Assembly (NCBI GenBank): GCA_001600635.1
Contig: BCKL01000016.1
Coordinates: 114,449 to 178,448 of the forward strand
DNA: 64,000 bases
Direction of reading: 5' to 3'
Source: Leucosporidium creatinivorum
Taxonomy: Eukaryota; Basidiomycota; Microbotryomycetes; Leucosporidiales; Leucosporidiaceae
Under the pieces are notes generated by a model. That model did no database searches and was not told the DNA's origin. It was given only the letters and a program-made list of their open reading frames with translations. Positions 26,736-38,937 of the stretch are shown here, in pieces. The number at the start of each line of letters is the position of its first letter. Within the stretch, counting starts at the first letter, position 1. Position numbers and translations under genes: made by a program.

Positions 26736-29700
26736 CTACCAGGTCGAACGGCCGAAGAAACCCTCCTCTGGCAACGGCTTGTATGCCACACCATTGTAGT
26801 CGAGAGTTTCGGCGAACACGTTGTTGCCCCACCTATTGCGAGGAGCGCGAGAGGGTCAGCATCAGGCTCGGCTCGGCGGCGAGAGAAGAGGGCCTCGAGA
26901 CTCACCAGTTTACGACTGCGATGGAGGATAGCGAAGAAAGAGAAGAAAAGAGATGTGGAGAGTCAGTAGAGAGTCGAAACGGGGGAAAGGTCGACGATGA
27001 AAACCAACTAACAGATCGTTCCTCCCTTTGGCAGCATCAGCGTAAAGAAGATGAAGACGGCGCTGCACACCGTTCCAGCATCCAGTCCGGCGCTGAGGAC
27101 AAAGTTGAACTTGGCCCAGACCGAGTAGTATCGACGGCGGAGGAGGAACTCTGCGCCGAGAAGGGGAAGTCAGCTTCAACTACAAGCTAGGCTAGCGCGG
27201 CTGCAGGCGACGTTCGCGGCATCGGAGACTGTGCGATAAGAACGAAGATAACTCACGGAAGATGAAACCGAAGAGGAACCAAGACGAGAAATTGATGCCC
27301 GTAGCGGGAGGCATAAAGATGGCTCCAGTGAGGGCGACGGGGACGTTGATGTACTCGACCCAGGTGTTGGGGTATCTCTTGGTGAGCGCCCACGAGATGA
27401 CGGGAGCGACGGCGCCGGCGAGGAGCCACCAGAGGATGGGGTTGTAGAGGTGACCGATGCCGAATTGACGAGCTGGGCCGACGAGTCCCCTGTGGTAGGA
27501 TGCGGAGGATTAGCTCTGACTCAGGAGAGATGAAGAACGCGAGCCTACCAGATGATGGAAGACGAGTAGAAGACCCTCGCCGAAGGACAGATGAGGAGAG
27601 CCGCCTGCTGAGGGTCGCAGAAGTCCTCGACGGTCGCCACGAGCCAACGCTTCACTCCGACTTGAACGAAGGAAGCAATGAAGGTGGAGCAAATTTGGAC
27701 TGTAGAGAGATCCGAGGTCAGCTCAGGCTGACAGCAAGGAGTTGAGGGGAAAGCTCACTCGTGAAAGTCGTGCGAGGAGGAATCTTCATGTAGTGACCGA
27801 GCTTGAGATCCTGTACGAACGAGAGTCCGACTCCGACAGATTGAGCGGCGTAGACCTTGAAGAGCTGTGGAGCGAGCGAAGGGAAGTCAGCCGAGCTTTT
27901 CAAACGACATCGGCAGTCTCAAGTCAAGAAGACGCACCATGTTGGCGAAGGGTAGACCGGGGATGATGTAGCCTCCTACGAGCTCGATGATGAGGTTGAC
28001 GGAGATCTGCAAGACCCACGACGGGTGAGCTTGATGTTTGTTCGATCGACCGAGGAGTAAGCTCACCTGAGTGTTGGTCATGGCGTAGATGAATCCTCCG
28101 GGAAGGATGTAGAGGAATCCGATGATGAGGGAGACGATGAGCGACCAGACGGGCATTTGCGTGTCCCAAGCCTACGCCGATAAGGTCAGCTTCCACGAGC
28201 TGCGCTACGAGGTCAAGAGCAAGTCTCACCGCAACGGCTGCGATAGACATGCCAACCGAGATGACGAGGAACACCATATACCACCAATCGGGGACTTCTG
28301 GATACTCGCGCATGAGCTTCATGTGAATGTCGTCCTCCGAGTTCTTGACGCTGCGAATGCGCGCCATGATCTCTTTGCCGTGGTAGATGACCGTGTGGAC
28401 GATGATGGAAGTCGCCAGCATGAAGGCGAGGCCGTAGGAGGTGGCGTAGGTGATGGGGAGGTAGAGAGGCGAGTACTCCTCGTAGGCGGTGACGTTGAGG
28501 GCCATGCGAGCGGTATCGACTACGGCGCTGGTGGTGTAGGTCTCGCCAAAGCGGTCGTAGACTGAGGAGGAGGAGATGGGGAGATAGGCGCTGTTCCAAA
28601 CCTGCGAAAGATGCGCCAAGTCGAAGTCAGCGACCGCTGAGGGGCCCGCGAACGAAAGAGGCGCCTCTACTCACGTTGGTGTAGTACATAGCCGGCACAA
28701 TGACCCAGAAAGCGAAGAAGAAGCCAAAGAAGACGTTGACCTGCGCCCACCAGGGAATGACCAGCGGCGAGCCGATGTAGGCGATTTGACTCCAGTCAAA
28801 GGTGAAGAGTCCCATGCCTGGCGCAGTATCAGGTCAGCAGGATGTCAGGAGACGAGGCGGAGCGCTCGCGGCGTACCGAGTCCCGTGCTAACTCCGAAGA
28901 GCTGGTTGACGACGACGTTGTCTGCGAGGGGAGGGAAGGCGATCAGCAATCGCTCAAGAGGCGAGGAAACAGCCCCGAGCTTGAACTCACTCGGCGCAAT
29001 CCAGCAGACCCAAGAGAAAGCCGATAGCGCCTGGAAGAGGAAGCCTGCGCGATGAGGAGTGTGAGTTGCGAGAGCCGAGCGCCGAAACTCGAGGGAGCGG
29101 CTCACCAGGAAGGAAGTACCAGAAGAACGCTCCCGTGAAGACCCAGACGAGGAACTTGAACCTCGAAAGCCCACCGTTGCCCCCATCAATGTCCTCGTCC
29201 TCGGCGTGCAGCGTGTTGAGCAGCGTGCAGAAGACGAGGTTTTGAGGCCAGATCATCGCCGCTGGCCAGACGAGGAACCTCCTGCAGAGCCCAGCGATGC
29301 CGAAGCCAATGATCTGAGTCGTAAGGATGAGGAGGATGTCGAAGCCTGCGCCGAGGTCGACGCCATAGAACTTCTCGGCGGCGACCGAGAAGTTGAGAGC
29401 GAAGGCTGGGCCCGTGGCGATGTTGGCGATGATGACGAGGACGGTGTGCTCTTTGATGTTGAAGGGTCCAGGGTTGAAGCTGAAGTCCTCGGGGCAGCCG
29501 AAGCGTCGTGACCACCTGGGAAGGCGCCACTCGTTGGCGGGGAGGAGGTAGGCGAGGAACTTGCCGCAGGGGTAGGCGAGGACTTGGACGAGGATGGGAG
29601 TGATGAAGGGAGATGGGTAGCGGAAGTAGAAGAAGACGTTGAGCGCCGTGACGATGATGGCGAAGAAGAGGCCGAGGAAGATGGAGCGGAAGGTGAGGCA

Positions 29701-30444
29701 AGGGATGTCCATGTCGTCGATGTTGGAGACGCTGGCGCGTACTTCGGGGTAAGGAGAATCCTCCTCCTCGCCGTAGAAGTCTCCGTCGGCGCCGAACATG
29801 GGGTAGCCATGAGCCGCGAGGATCTTCTCATCCTCGCTCGTCGTCGGCATGATGGGTCCGCCGAGCTGCTGGAGGCGGATCGCATGCTCTGGGTCGTCGA
29901 TGCCGTAGCCCGAGCTCGCGTCACTCCTTCCGGGCTCGTCCCAGCGCCCGTAATACTGCTGCTCCGCCTTGCTGCTCCCCTCGCTGATCCGCCGAGGGTC
30001 GTCGTAAAGATCGACCTCATAAGGGTTGCCTACGACCTCGTCGGGACTGCCGTTGGCCTGCTGTTGCCAGCTACCTCGTCTACGAGCTCCAGCGCCTGCT
30101 TGCTCGGAGAGGGCGTATTGCTGGGCGAGAGCGGCGGCGGGAGAGAGGGTCGGCGAGCGGATGGGAGTAGCGAGGTCGGGGTTCGTCTGGCGATTGAACA
30201 TGTCGGGGGAGTAGGGAACGCTGCTGGCGGTAGTATTGGGAGGATATGGTGCGGTGGTAGATGGCGATAGCGGTGTACCCTCCGAGGTAGCCGTGACGGG
30301 CGGCAGGAAGGAGAACATGCCAGGATCATCGTCCTCGGTGCCGCCGCTGCTCCAAGTGTAATCCGTCCGCTCCGTGTCGCCGGTTGCTGGTGGTGGTGCA
30401 GCCGTATGTGGACGAGCGCCTGATCCTTGATTTGGTGCAGACAT
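26736..30444 (-). CDS. Oligopeptide transporter, OPT family, isp4-like (OPT2)
   Basis: Starts MSAPNQGSGARPHTA and has a long, Ser/Pro/Thr-rich cytoplasmic N-terminal region. Then come EEDSPYPEVRASVSNIDD, CLTFRSIFLGLFFAIIV, the NPGPFNIKEHTVLVIIAN signature, the membrane segments GFDILLILTTQIIGFGIAGL and CRRFLVWPAAMIWPQNLVF, then TLHAEDED, FTGAFFWYFLPG, MREYPEVPDWWYMVFLVI, and the C-terminal WGNNVFAETLDYNGVAYKPL. Topology and length fit a full OPT carrier with roughly a dozen or more membrane spans. It lies head-to-tail with OPT1. The two differ clearly in sequence, so they may differ in substrate or regulation. Confidence 0.92.
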
Positions 30445-32141
30445 CTGCGCAAGAGAACAATGGCGCGTGTGCGTCGAAGTGCATCATCAGCCCGCTGCCT
30501 TGCCCGCTCAAAGGATCGCCGCTGGCCCCGCCGAGCGGTCAAACTAGCTCCCTTGTACCCTACACATCGCCCAGTAGGCCTACAACCTCGTCCCAGCCGC
30601 TGCAAGACGTTCCCGCCCGCTGCATTTCCCTCTCTGCCTCGATCGCGGGTCTCAACTCCCTCCGCTGCCTTTTCGTTTGCTGGGCGCAGCTGGCCGGCTC
30701 GTATGAAGGGGAGATGAACACTCACGCTGATTATGTACAGGTGCTCTGAGCTATGAGCTGCTTAGGTGTAAAGCCCCGCCCTGCCTGCTGTTTTGAATCG
30801 CTCCCACAGAAGCGCGGCGCGTTGAAGGAAGCTCGAGAAGCCGCTGGGGAAGGGAGGCCTGTGCGTGGAAGCCTTGAGGGAGAGACGGCCGAGAGTCGCC
30901 TGCTGTTGAATTCTGTAGGCGAACGAGAACGAGCGAGGCGAACAAAAGAGGCGAGAGCGACGAAAGATGGGGAGGGAAGCGAAGGAGAGGAACTCGGGAA
31001 ACGACGAAGGTCGAAGCAGCTCGTTCGACTGCCGTTCGGCGATCCCTGCAGGTTGCTTGCTGTTTTCGATGTATGAGACTTGCTCTGCGCATCACCACGA
31101 CCGTCCAGCTGCCCCTTCTAGACGCCGTCGTATCCCATTCGAACGAGTTGGGAAGCTTCGGCGACGACAGGCACTCGAGCGGCAGCCTTCTTCGCCCTCG
31201 TTCTGCTGCTGCTGGGAGGGTAAACGCTGCCAGTTCATTACCCACGATCCATGTTACCGTCCAATCTGGCCATCTGCTCCCAGTCGGGCTTGAGGCAGGC
31301 GAGAAATGGCTGAAGCTTCGGCGGGGGAGGCTTGCTCCTTCGCCGAAGTGCTGTTGAACGAGGCAGGCGATGACACTTCCCCGCTCACTGAGCATTTAAA
31401 ACGGTGCACATGAAGGTGTACAGAAACAGAACATCGTCATCGCAGCTTGCGCAGGCTGCTCTCGCGGCTTACAGCGTGCGCCGAGCAGCTCAGCTTCGGT
31501 CCAGTCGACTCCCTCTTCCTCAACACCTACGGCGTCTCTCTCGCCAGTCGTATCGGCTCGCTCCTCTCCACAGATATGGCAAGACTTCCTCCAACCTCCT
31601 CGGGGCAGAAGGAGGCTCCCCCGCCCTCGCTGGAAAGGTCCGAAGCGAGCACTTGCCTCTCCCGGCTCTTCTCGCTATCAATCAGACTAGCGCTATCAGC
31701 TCAGCCCAGAAGCTCGCCCAGAGGAGCTCCAGATCTCCAATTGACCTTTGGCTCACGAGCAAGCAGCGCGTCGCGCCGTGTCTACTACAAGACGAGCGAA
31801 CCGAGCTCCACCTCGTGCTGAGAGCTCCCTCGACCAGGACCGGGAAAGTGTAGGAACGACATTGGCTTGCTACCGAGAGCCTCATCTCTATTCTCATGTA
31901 CCGCTCCCGAAAGCGAGAACGTGCAGGGAGCGTACAGCGAGCAAACCCCGGCGCCGAAGCTCGCTTGCGGCCTCGCCGAAGTCGAGGGCCAGAGACTCAT
32001 GTACAGAACCAAGTAGAGAAATTGCATCTACGCCTCACAAAAAGTAACAGAACAGACCGAGAGGGAGTGTATTTGATGGATAAAGGGTAGGAGGGAGGCG
32101 GAGGGGGAGGATTGCAGAAGCGAGGAGCGAGCGGTCACTCT
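30445..32141. other. Long intergenic region upstream of OPT2
   Basis: About 1.7 kb in which no frame resembles a protein and no consistent splice pattern emerges. It contains a CCTACAGAA element on the minus strand at 30911-30919 and several CTTCGGCG or CGCCGAAG words (for example near 31155 and 31315-31345). It is probably the OPT2 promoter plus the 3' flank of the repeat-peptide gene. Confidence 0.45.
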
Positions 32142-33156
32142 TTAGACGTCGGGGTCGGTGGAGTTGACGTCGCGGTAGCGCCACCAGCGGGGCTCAATGA
32201 CATCGCGCTTGGTGTTGGGGTCGGTCTCGTTGACGTCCCTGTACCTCCACCAGCGGGGCTCGACGACCTGAGTGAGCGAGAGGCAAGTCAGCGCCGAGCT
32301 CGGCCCAAAGTCAACAAGGGAAGGAGGCAACTCACGTCGCGCTTGGTGTTGGGGTCGGTCTCGTTGACATCCCTGTACCTCCACCACCTAGGCTCGACAA
32401 CGTCGCGCTTGGTGTTGGGGTCGGTCTCGTTGACATCGCGGTACCTCCACCAACGGGGCTCGACGACATCACGCTTGGTGTTGGGGTCGGTCTCGTTGAC
32501 GTCCCTGTAGCGCCACCAGCGGGGCTCGACGACCTGGTAGCGGTGGAAGAAGAGATGGGAGGAAGGGAGGCCAGTCAGCGCCGAACTCGATCGAGCCTGC
32601 TGAGAGATCAAGACTCACATCGCGCTTGGTGTTGGGGTCAGTCTCGTTGACGTCACGGTACCTCCACCACCTGGGCTCGACAACCTGAGCGATGCGAAGA
32701 GAGAGGTCAGCTACCTGAGCAGAGAGAGGGCTTCGGCGCTGAGGCAAGGTCAATCAAACTCACGTCGCGCTTGGTGTTAGGGTCGGTCTCGTTCACGTCG
32801 CGGTAACGCCACCAACGCTCCTCAAGCTGGTGAGGAAGAAGAGAGTCAGCACCGAGTCGCGGGGAAGATCGACGGCGAAGAAGGGCTTACGGCGCGCTTG
32901 GTGTTGGGATCGGTCTCGTTGACATCCCTGTAGCGCCACCAGCGCTCCTCGAGGTCACGCTTGGTGTTGGGATCAGTCTCGTTGACGTCCCTGTACCTCC
33001 ACCAGCGGGGCTCGACGACCTGCAAGACGCGAACGAAGTCAGCGAAGGGGTCTTCGGCAAAGACCAGTGGCGGCGGGCATGTAGACGTACATCGCGCTTA
33101 GTGTTGGGGTCAGTCTCGTTGACATCCCTGTAGCGCCACCACCTGGCCTCGACAGC
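32142..33156 (-). repeat. Ten coding tandem repeats (about 63-66 bases each)
   Basis: Units with the RWWRYRDVN core repeat ten times across six exons. Codon differences between units are mostly silent (for example CGC/AGG for Arg, GAC/GAT for Asp), so peptide sequence is kept by selection or repeat homogenisation. Introns between units share no obvious similarity with each other. Confidence 0.9.
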
Positions 33157-33340
33157 CTGCAAGACATGAGGGAAGGTGTCAGAAACAACAACTTCTGAGC
33201 GCCGGCTGCGAAGTAGGGAGAGGGGCGTTGGCCCTCGGCCGAAGGGGACTCACCTGGCCAGCAACAGCGGGGACGGGAGCGGGAGCAGCAGTCACGGAGA
33301 CGGCGGCGGCAACCGCAAGGAGAGTAGAGGAGAAGAGCAT
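32142..33340 (-). CDS. Secreted kexin-processed tandem-repeat peptide precursor
   Basis: Seven exons encode about 244 residues. Exon 1 (33254-33340) is a signal peptide, MLFSSTLLAVAAAVSVTAA, with a short APAPVPAVAGQ linker. The remainder is ten near-identical units of 21-22 residues with core VVEPRWWRYRDVNETDPNT followed by a dibasic KR and D or A. KR is the cleavage site of the Golgi protease Kex2, so nine cuts would release a family of about 20-residue peptides. The last unit lacks KR and ends in NSTDPDV and a stop, like a ready-made C-terminus. Each unit has an Asn-Glu-Thr (last: Asn-Ser-Thr) glycosylation sequon. All six introns are in phase 0 and fall between units. Exons hold 1, 2, 1, 1, 3 and 2 units. 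Such precursors yield pheromones, repellent-type surface peptides or cyclic RiPPs in other fungi; which applies here is unknown. No UstY-type modifying enzyme is visible nearby. Confidence 0.85.
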
Positions 33341-35531
33341 CGTAATGAAGGGTCGTGACGAAGGGTCGTAGAAGTTAAGGGTCGTCGGCGGTTCACACGC
33401 ACGCCGGGGGGTCGGGGTCGTGAAGTGAAGTAAAGGAAGGAGAGAGAGAGAAGCGGACAAAGGCCAAGAAGAGCGAGGAGGAGATGAGAGGCTGCCCTTC
33501 GCGGATCAGGGAGAGCACGCCGCTCCTCTCAAACTCTCCCTCCCTCTGAAACCGCGCTACTGACGAGAGTTGCGGGGTACAGGTAACTTAGAACGACGCG
33601 TTTACTGGGCTCCAGCTGTCATCGTGTAGATTCTCGACCTTTATCGACCTGCCCCTCAGCCCCTGGACCCTCGCTCTCCCGCTCCTTGCTCCTGTACAGA
33701 GGCGTAAGAACTCAGCGACAAGGAGAGACAGGCAGCCAGCCTCGCGTACGCGGGGCGCGTTGGATGAGATCAACGGCTCGGTGATCAAGAAGGAGGCACG
33801 TCGGCTTGGAGCACCCACGGGCTCCGTAAGACAATCGCGCATCAATTACGACTGCGTATTATTGCCAGTAAAGCCCGCCTGATGCCACATTTATGAATGC
33901 CTTCCCCTGCTCGGCGACGGCTCGGCGACCTCCTTGCTGGCAGCAGCAGGTGTTGCAGGGCGTCGAGGCTCTTTCGGAACGCTTTGTCAGACTTTCCGCT
34001 TGCTGTGCGCATTCCTGCAGCAGAGAACAGCGGCCCAGACGCAGCTCGGCGAACGGGAAAATGACGGCGAGGTTGACTGACTGCCCTTACTCGAGGCTAT
34101 CTTTCGGCCTGCCTCGAGTCCGTTCAGATCGAAATGCCAAAGTCCGAGACGTCGTAACGTTTGACCATGTATCAGCCATGTACCACCTCAGGAGATCCGG
34201 TGAAGTGGGCTGATGCGAGCTCATCTGCTGCTTAAGCACTGAAACGAGCGATGTGAAGGGGCGCAGAGCAGGGCAAACGAACAAGCTTTTAGCGAGCGCG
34301 GGGATCAGGTGGAAGCACGTGGAGATAGATCGCCCAATGTCCTGCTCGGCGAAGGCAGCGAGGCCGATGTCTCCCTCTCCTGCAACGTTCAAGACAGTGA
34401 TGCACTGCAGATCAATAGGAGTGTGTATCAAACCTTGGAGCATCTGCTCGACCATGCGGTGCTCGCATCAGCCGAGTTTTTCGTCGTTTGGACGCTGGCC
34501 GAGAAGCCCTCGCCGAAGGGTCACGCTCTTTCTTCGCCAGCTCGGCCGTCACAGGTCGCGCAAGACGTGCTGGAGAGCTCTCGATTTGTCGTGAATTGCG
34601 AGGAGAAGGACTCCGGGTACCCACTGCTGTACAGCAGCTCTCGACTCTGCTCCTGGCTTTCGGAGATGAGCGCGAGCTTTCCTCTCCAGCTTTGGGAAGG
34701 CTCAGGTCGCTCGGCCGTGTCGTCATACAGCCCGCAAAATAGCCAGCTCTCGCCTTTGCGCATGGTTAGGCTAGCGCAGGGCCACGCCGTCGCCGTCCAC
34801 AAACCTTCGCTGCTCGGTGCTCATCCGAGCCGGCGTTGGAAGCCGCTGACCGGCGAGGTGGAAGGACAACCGCGGTTCTTTTGTGGTCAGCAGAACAAGG
34901 GAAAGTTGGCTTTGTACCGCATCTGAAAGACACCGTGAATGAGAGTTTCTTAACCTTCACGAAAGGCCTGGCCTCGGCTCGGACTTGTGGGGACTTTGCC
35001 GAGCGAAGCAAAAGGCTGCTGAGGAGGAGGCATCAGAGGAGTGGAGAAGAGCCGAGCGGGAGCAGATGAGCGACTGATAGAAGGCTGCAGATAATGCTGA
35101 GTTCGTGTAGAGGTGCAACGTGCTTTTCATCAGCTCGGTCAACCTTCAGCTCAATGGCTTCGGCCGATCCATCGTCCGATGTGCCCTCCATTCGCGCGTC
35201 GACGAGTGAGCAGCACGCCCACATCTGCACCGAGTTCAAAGACTGTCGATCAGCGGTCATTAAAGCCTGGGGCTCGCCGGCAAGGGCGTCCTTCACACGA
35301 CTCTCGAGGCGGAGAGCCGACCGAGCATGCCCTGCGTTACAGGAAGCTCGCCTTGTCACTCCAAGCCCAGTCTGGCCCCCAGAATCTATTCAAAAGCAGG
35401 ATGAAGTCAGCTTGAGCCTGTACAGAACCTTTCACAACGAGCGTCAACCCCACGTACCCAGCTGCCTCGATTCCTCCGCTCGTCAAGCTCGCCGTCACGA
35501 CTGCAGAAGCCATCGCACGTCAGCTACACCG
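33341..35531. other. Long intergenic region, nothing recognised
   Basis: About 2.2 kb between the start of the repeat-peptide gene and the 3' end of the S9-like gene. Several short open frames exist (for example 34309-34926 on + and 35094-35558 on +), but none has a recognisable domain and they overlap in several frames. The left part must hold the promoter of the peptide gene. A small unrecognised gene cannot be excluded. Confidence 0.4.
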
Positions 35532-38500
35532 CTACGCATTCGAAAGGTTTTTCGGTAGCTCACCGAAGTCCGGGAGGGGCACCCCGGTGCGAACAGGGAA
35601 GAGACGAGTCGCCCGCTCGAGCCCCTCGGCGCCGATTCCAGCCAGGACGAGAACGAGCGAGGAGGGGTGAGAAGCATGCGCGGTGAGAAACAAAAGTCCT
35701 GTATGGTGTATCGAGAGCGTCAGCGGACTCAAAGGAGAGGCATAGGATGCTCACCTTGACCCGGCGTTGCGAAGATCCGCTCGTCAATGGCGAAAGCTGA
35801 GGGTGAGACGAAGGTGACTGGTGATGAGACGTCAGCTGGAGGCGCCAGATGTAGAGTGAGAGATAAGCTCACCAGGCGTCGGCCAGCTCTTCGACCATCT
35901 GTGCGTGACCGAGTTTGAGAAGGCATCGCCGAGCAGGACCACATTCCCTTCGCTCGTCTCCTCAAAGTCTTCATCCCTGATGACCTCACAATCCACCCTT
36001 CCGTACAAATGAGCATCGTGCGCGATCCTCTGAGCAATGCTGAAGAGATGTCGAGTAGTTGAAGGCGAGCCCATTGTCCCGACGACGAGGCGGAGAGGTT
36101 CAGGCGAGGTGAGGATGGAGAGAAGCGGGCCGTAGCGGCGAGGCGTGGGGTCGAAGACGGTGAAAGCGTTCGGGTCGGTGGTGGAGAAGGTGGCGATGTG
36201 TGAGGAGGAAAGGGAGAAAGGCGGGACGTCGTTGATAGCGAGGCTTTGAGGAGGAAAGCCGAGCGCGTGCTCAAACACGGCGGTGTCGAGCGACAAAGAT
36301 CGCACGTTGGTCGTCCTCAGCTTGGCAATAGTCTGCTCAGTCTGAGAGGGCCCATAGACTTCCACCTCAATCCTCGCCATTCGACCAGGCGTCTCCAGTT
36401 CGAGGACCCGAAAGCCGAGCTTGGAGCCCGACTCGTCAGGGTTGGCGGTGGTGAGGGTGAACTTGAGAGGCTCGGAGAGGTCGATGGATCTGTTGGCGCG
36501 AGAGATGAGGTCGTCGAGAAAGCGATTGACGACTGGAGCGTCGAGAACGTCGTCAAACCAGTGCCCGGCGCCGGCGACCTCCGAATACCTGCGAGGGGAC
36601 AGAATGGGGACGAGCGATCGAACGAAGCGAGAGGGAGCTCACACAGTGAAGCTGTTCCCGTTTGACCACTCGTCGATGATGCTCACGAGCTGGCGAGAGT
36701 GCTGAACTGGGACGTTGTCGTCCTTGGCCTGCAAAGCGCCGAGGTCAGCGTTCCGTGCGGCAAGTCGATCAGAGGTGCAGATATCCACTCCGTGACGGTT
36801 GAGGATGGGAATGCCGGCAAGGTTGGAGGCGTAGAGGTCTTCGTCGAACGGGGTCAAGCCGGCCGAGAGGATCTGCGAGCGGGAGTCGATCAGCTTAGGG
36901 CTGACGCTGCAGAGGAAGCGAAAGCAAAGCTCACTCCTGTGAGCAGTGGATCGCGATAATGGTGACCGACGGAGAGGTGATATGGAACGTAACCTTGGAT
37001 CTTGACGCTGCGAGTGGAAAGGTGAGCTTGCGCCGAGGCGATGGAAGAAGGACTCACTAGCCAGAAGCAGGTACACCGCCCAGCACATGGTCAGGGTAGT
37101 GCGACATGTAATGCCAGGCTCCTACGGGGAGACTCTGGGTCAGCCTTGGTCGCTGAAGCGCTCAGCTCGGCGCTCACCTTGCCCGCCGTTCGAGTGGCCG
37201 AGAACTACTAAACTCTTTGCAGCTGAACAGTGGCCTCCACCAAGTCCTTGAGCCTCTTTCCAGCGCTTTTGTACATGCTGCAGATGTGCGACAGTTGCGT
37301 CGATGTCCTGCAGATACGGCTGTCAGCCTTAGCCGAGCCATCCATCACCTTGACACTCGCTCCGTGCCAATCGTAGCCCCAAGTGGACAGTCCAAGAGGC
37401 CACACAATCCACTCTTTCTCTCGCTGCTTGACCGACGAGGTCCAGCTCGACGATACAGCGGGATCCACTCCAGCGCCGTGAAGTGCGAGAAGGGCGACCG
37501 AGGAGCATGCTGAGGCGTCCTTCGGAGGGGTATAGACGGCGTAAGAAGGTGCGCCGGTGTTGGAGAGAAATGTCGAAAGGGTGAGGGCGGACTTTGAGCC
37601 GGAGAGGTGAGAGAAGGAGAGCTCGACGGTAGCCGAAAGGTTGGAGTGGACGCCGGCTCGGGAGACGAGAAGGGTGAAGGGGAGGTGCAGAGGAGAGCTG
37701 GAGTTCAGAGGGCGATGCTGGGAGACTTCGAGAGCGATCAAGCGCGTCTGTAGGGCGACCAGCTTCACCGGCGCCGCGAGAGCGACTTGGATCTGCGCAC
37801 GAGAGAAGGTGAGCCGAGGCGAGGAGCGCGAAAGAGCTAGCTATCTACATCTTCGTGCTTGCTCTTGACCGCTAGTAGCACTATCTCCTCTTTCCCTCTG
37901 TTGCTCAACTCAATGCCCAGCACCTCGCCCATCAGCATGCTACCGACAATGCTCGGCGCAACCGACCTCGCCGAGCTGACCTCCAGCTGCTCCTCCGCTT
38001 CCTTGATGATCAATCTCCAGCGGCTGCGGGGTACTCCATCTCCACCAGGAGCTCCCGAGATCCGCAAATCATACGCGAAGGTGACCGTAATGAGGTGGTC
38101 GCCCTCCTCGAGCTCGACGAGGTGAGGAGTCGCGTCGGGGTAAGCGTACATGTTGCCGTTGAACCAGCGTCGTTCGGAAGGGTCTGAGCCGAGCCAAAGG
38201 ATTGAGAACTCGGCCGCTGTAGTGAGATCGAAGGAGTGCAGCCCGGCTTCGACGACGGAGAGCACGCGCTCATAGTAGACCTGGTGCTGTAGGACACTCC
38301 AGCCCGCCGTCGAGCGTAGAGCTTTCCAACTACAGTCTAACAGTAAGCTCATCTTGCTCCTGCGTAGCTAGAGAGCCGCAGAAGCTCACCTGACGTCCTC
38401 CGCCCCCACTTCGACCCAGCCATCCGCATCTTCTCGTACTCGAGCAGCTTTGACGTAGCCTCCATCAGCGAGCGGCGAGGGATGTAGCTTCCTAGCGAGA

Positions 38501-38664
38501 TCCGGGAGCAGCGGAGGCAACAGCGGTCCTTCTCGTGAGCCGAGTGGGAAGGGACCGAGCGACGTCCAAATTGTAGCTTGATCTGAGGCGAACGGAAGTT
38601 GGGCTGTAGGCGAGGCGAGTGCGAGTATAGAAGAAAGCGCCAGTAGCCCTGGGATGATGTGCAT
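35532..38664 (-). CDS. Secreted S9-like (prolyl-oligopeptidase family) serine hydrolase
   Basis: The N-terminal signal peptide MHIIPGLLALSSILALASPT indicates secretion. Then come TIWTSLGPFPLGSREGPLLP, a typical opening of fungal extracellular proteins of this family, and a beta-rich non-catalytic region. The alpha/beta-hydrolase domain shows ALHGAGVDPAVS, the nucleophile elbow LVVLGHSNGGQG (catalytic Ser in G-H-S-N-G-G), an Asp in HGVDDNVPVQHSRQL, spanning an exon junction, and a His in GAGHWFDDVLDAP. All three members of a Ser-Asp-His triad are therefore present. The remaining C-terminal part (from about 36560 down) is long and includes VVLLGDAFSNS and a final ELPKNLSNA. About ten exons. It is probably a peptidase or esterase acting outside the cell; the substrate is not evident. 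Confidence 0.8.
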
Positions 38665-38937
38665 CGGGTGAGAGCGAGACTAGCGAGAACGAGGAGGAGG
38701 GAGAGCTTCGCAGGTCGCCAGCTACGACTCTGATGCCCGTCGTCTTTACTTTGCTGCCTGTTGTCAGCGTGCGAGCGGTGCCGAGTGCGTCTGTGAACCT
38801 AGCAAGACCGGCTCGATCACTCCAAGTGCAGCTCGAGAGGAGCGAGGCCGTCCCGGAAGTCTCGGCGTTCGCATCTCTCAACCACCAATCTCGAGTGCCG
38901 TTGTATCTCAGCACTTTGCTCCAGCACTCAGCTACCA

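Noticed and set aside
31404-31853. A 149-codon open frame in the gap 30445-32141
   Set aside because: Composition is Arg/Ser/Leu-rich noise, with an equally long overlapping frame; nothing resembles a family.
32142-33340. An alpha-factor-type mating pheromone
   Set aside because: The precursor design is the same, but unit length, the glycosylation sequon and the basidiomycete context do not fit, and no receptor gene is nearby. I keep only the general call of kexin-processed peptide.
34309-34926. A 205-codon open frame in the gap 33341-35531
   Set aside because: No ortholog-like motif, several overlapping frames of similar length on both strands, and no splice pattern around it.
32142-38664. 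A dikaritin-type RiPP cluster
   Set aside because: The precursor would fit, but no UstY-type (DUF3328) protein, tyrosinase or methyltransferase is visible in the flanking 10 kb; the neighbouring S9-like hydrolase alone is not enough.
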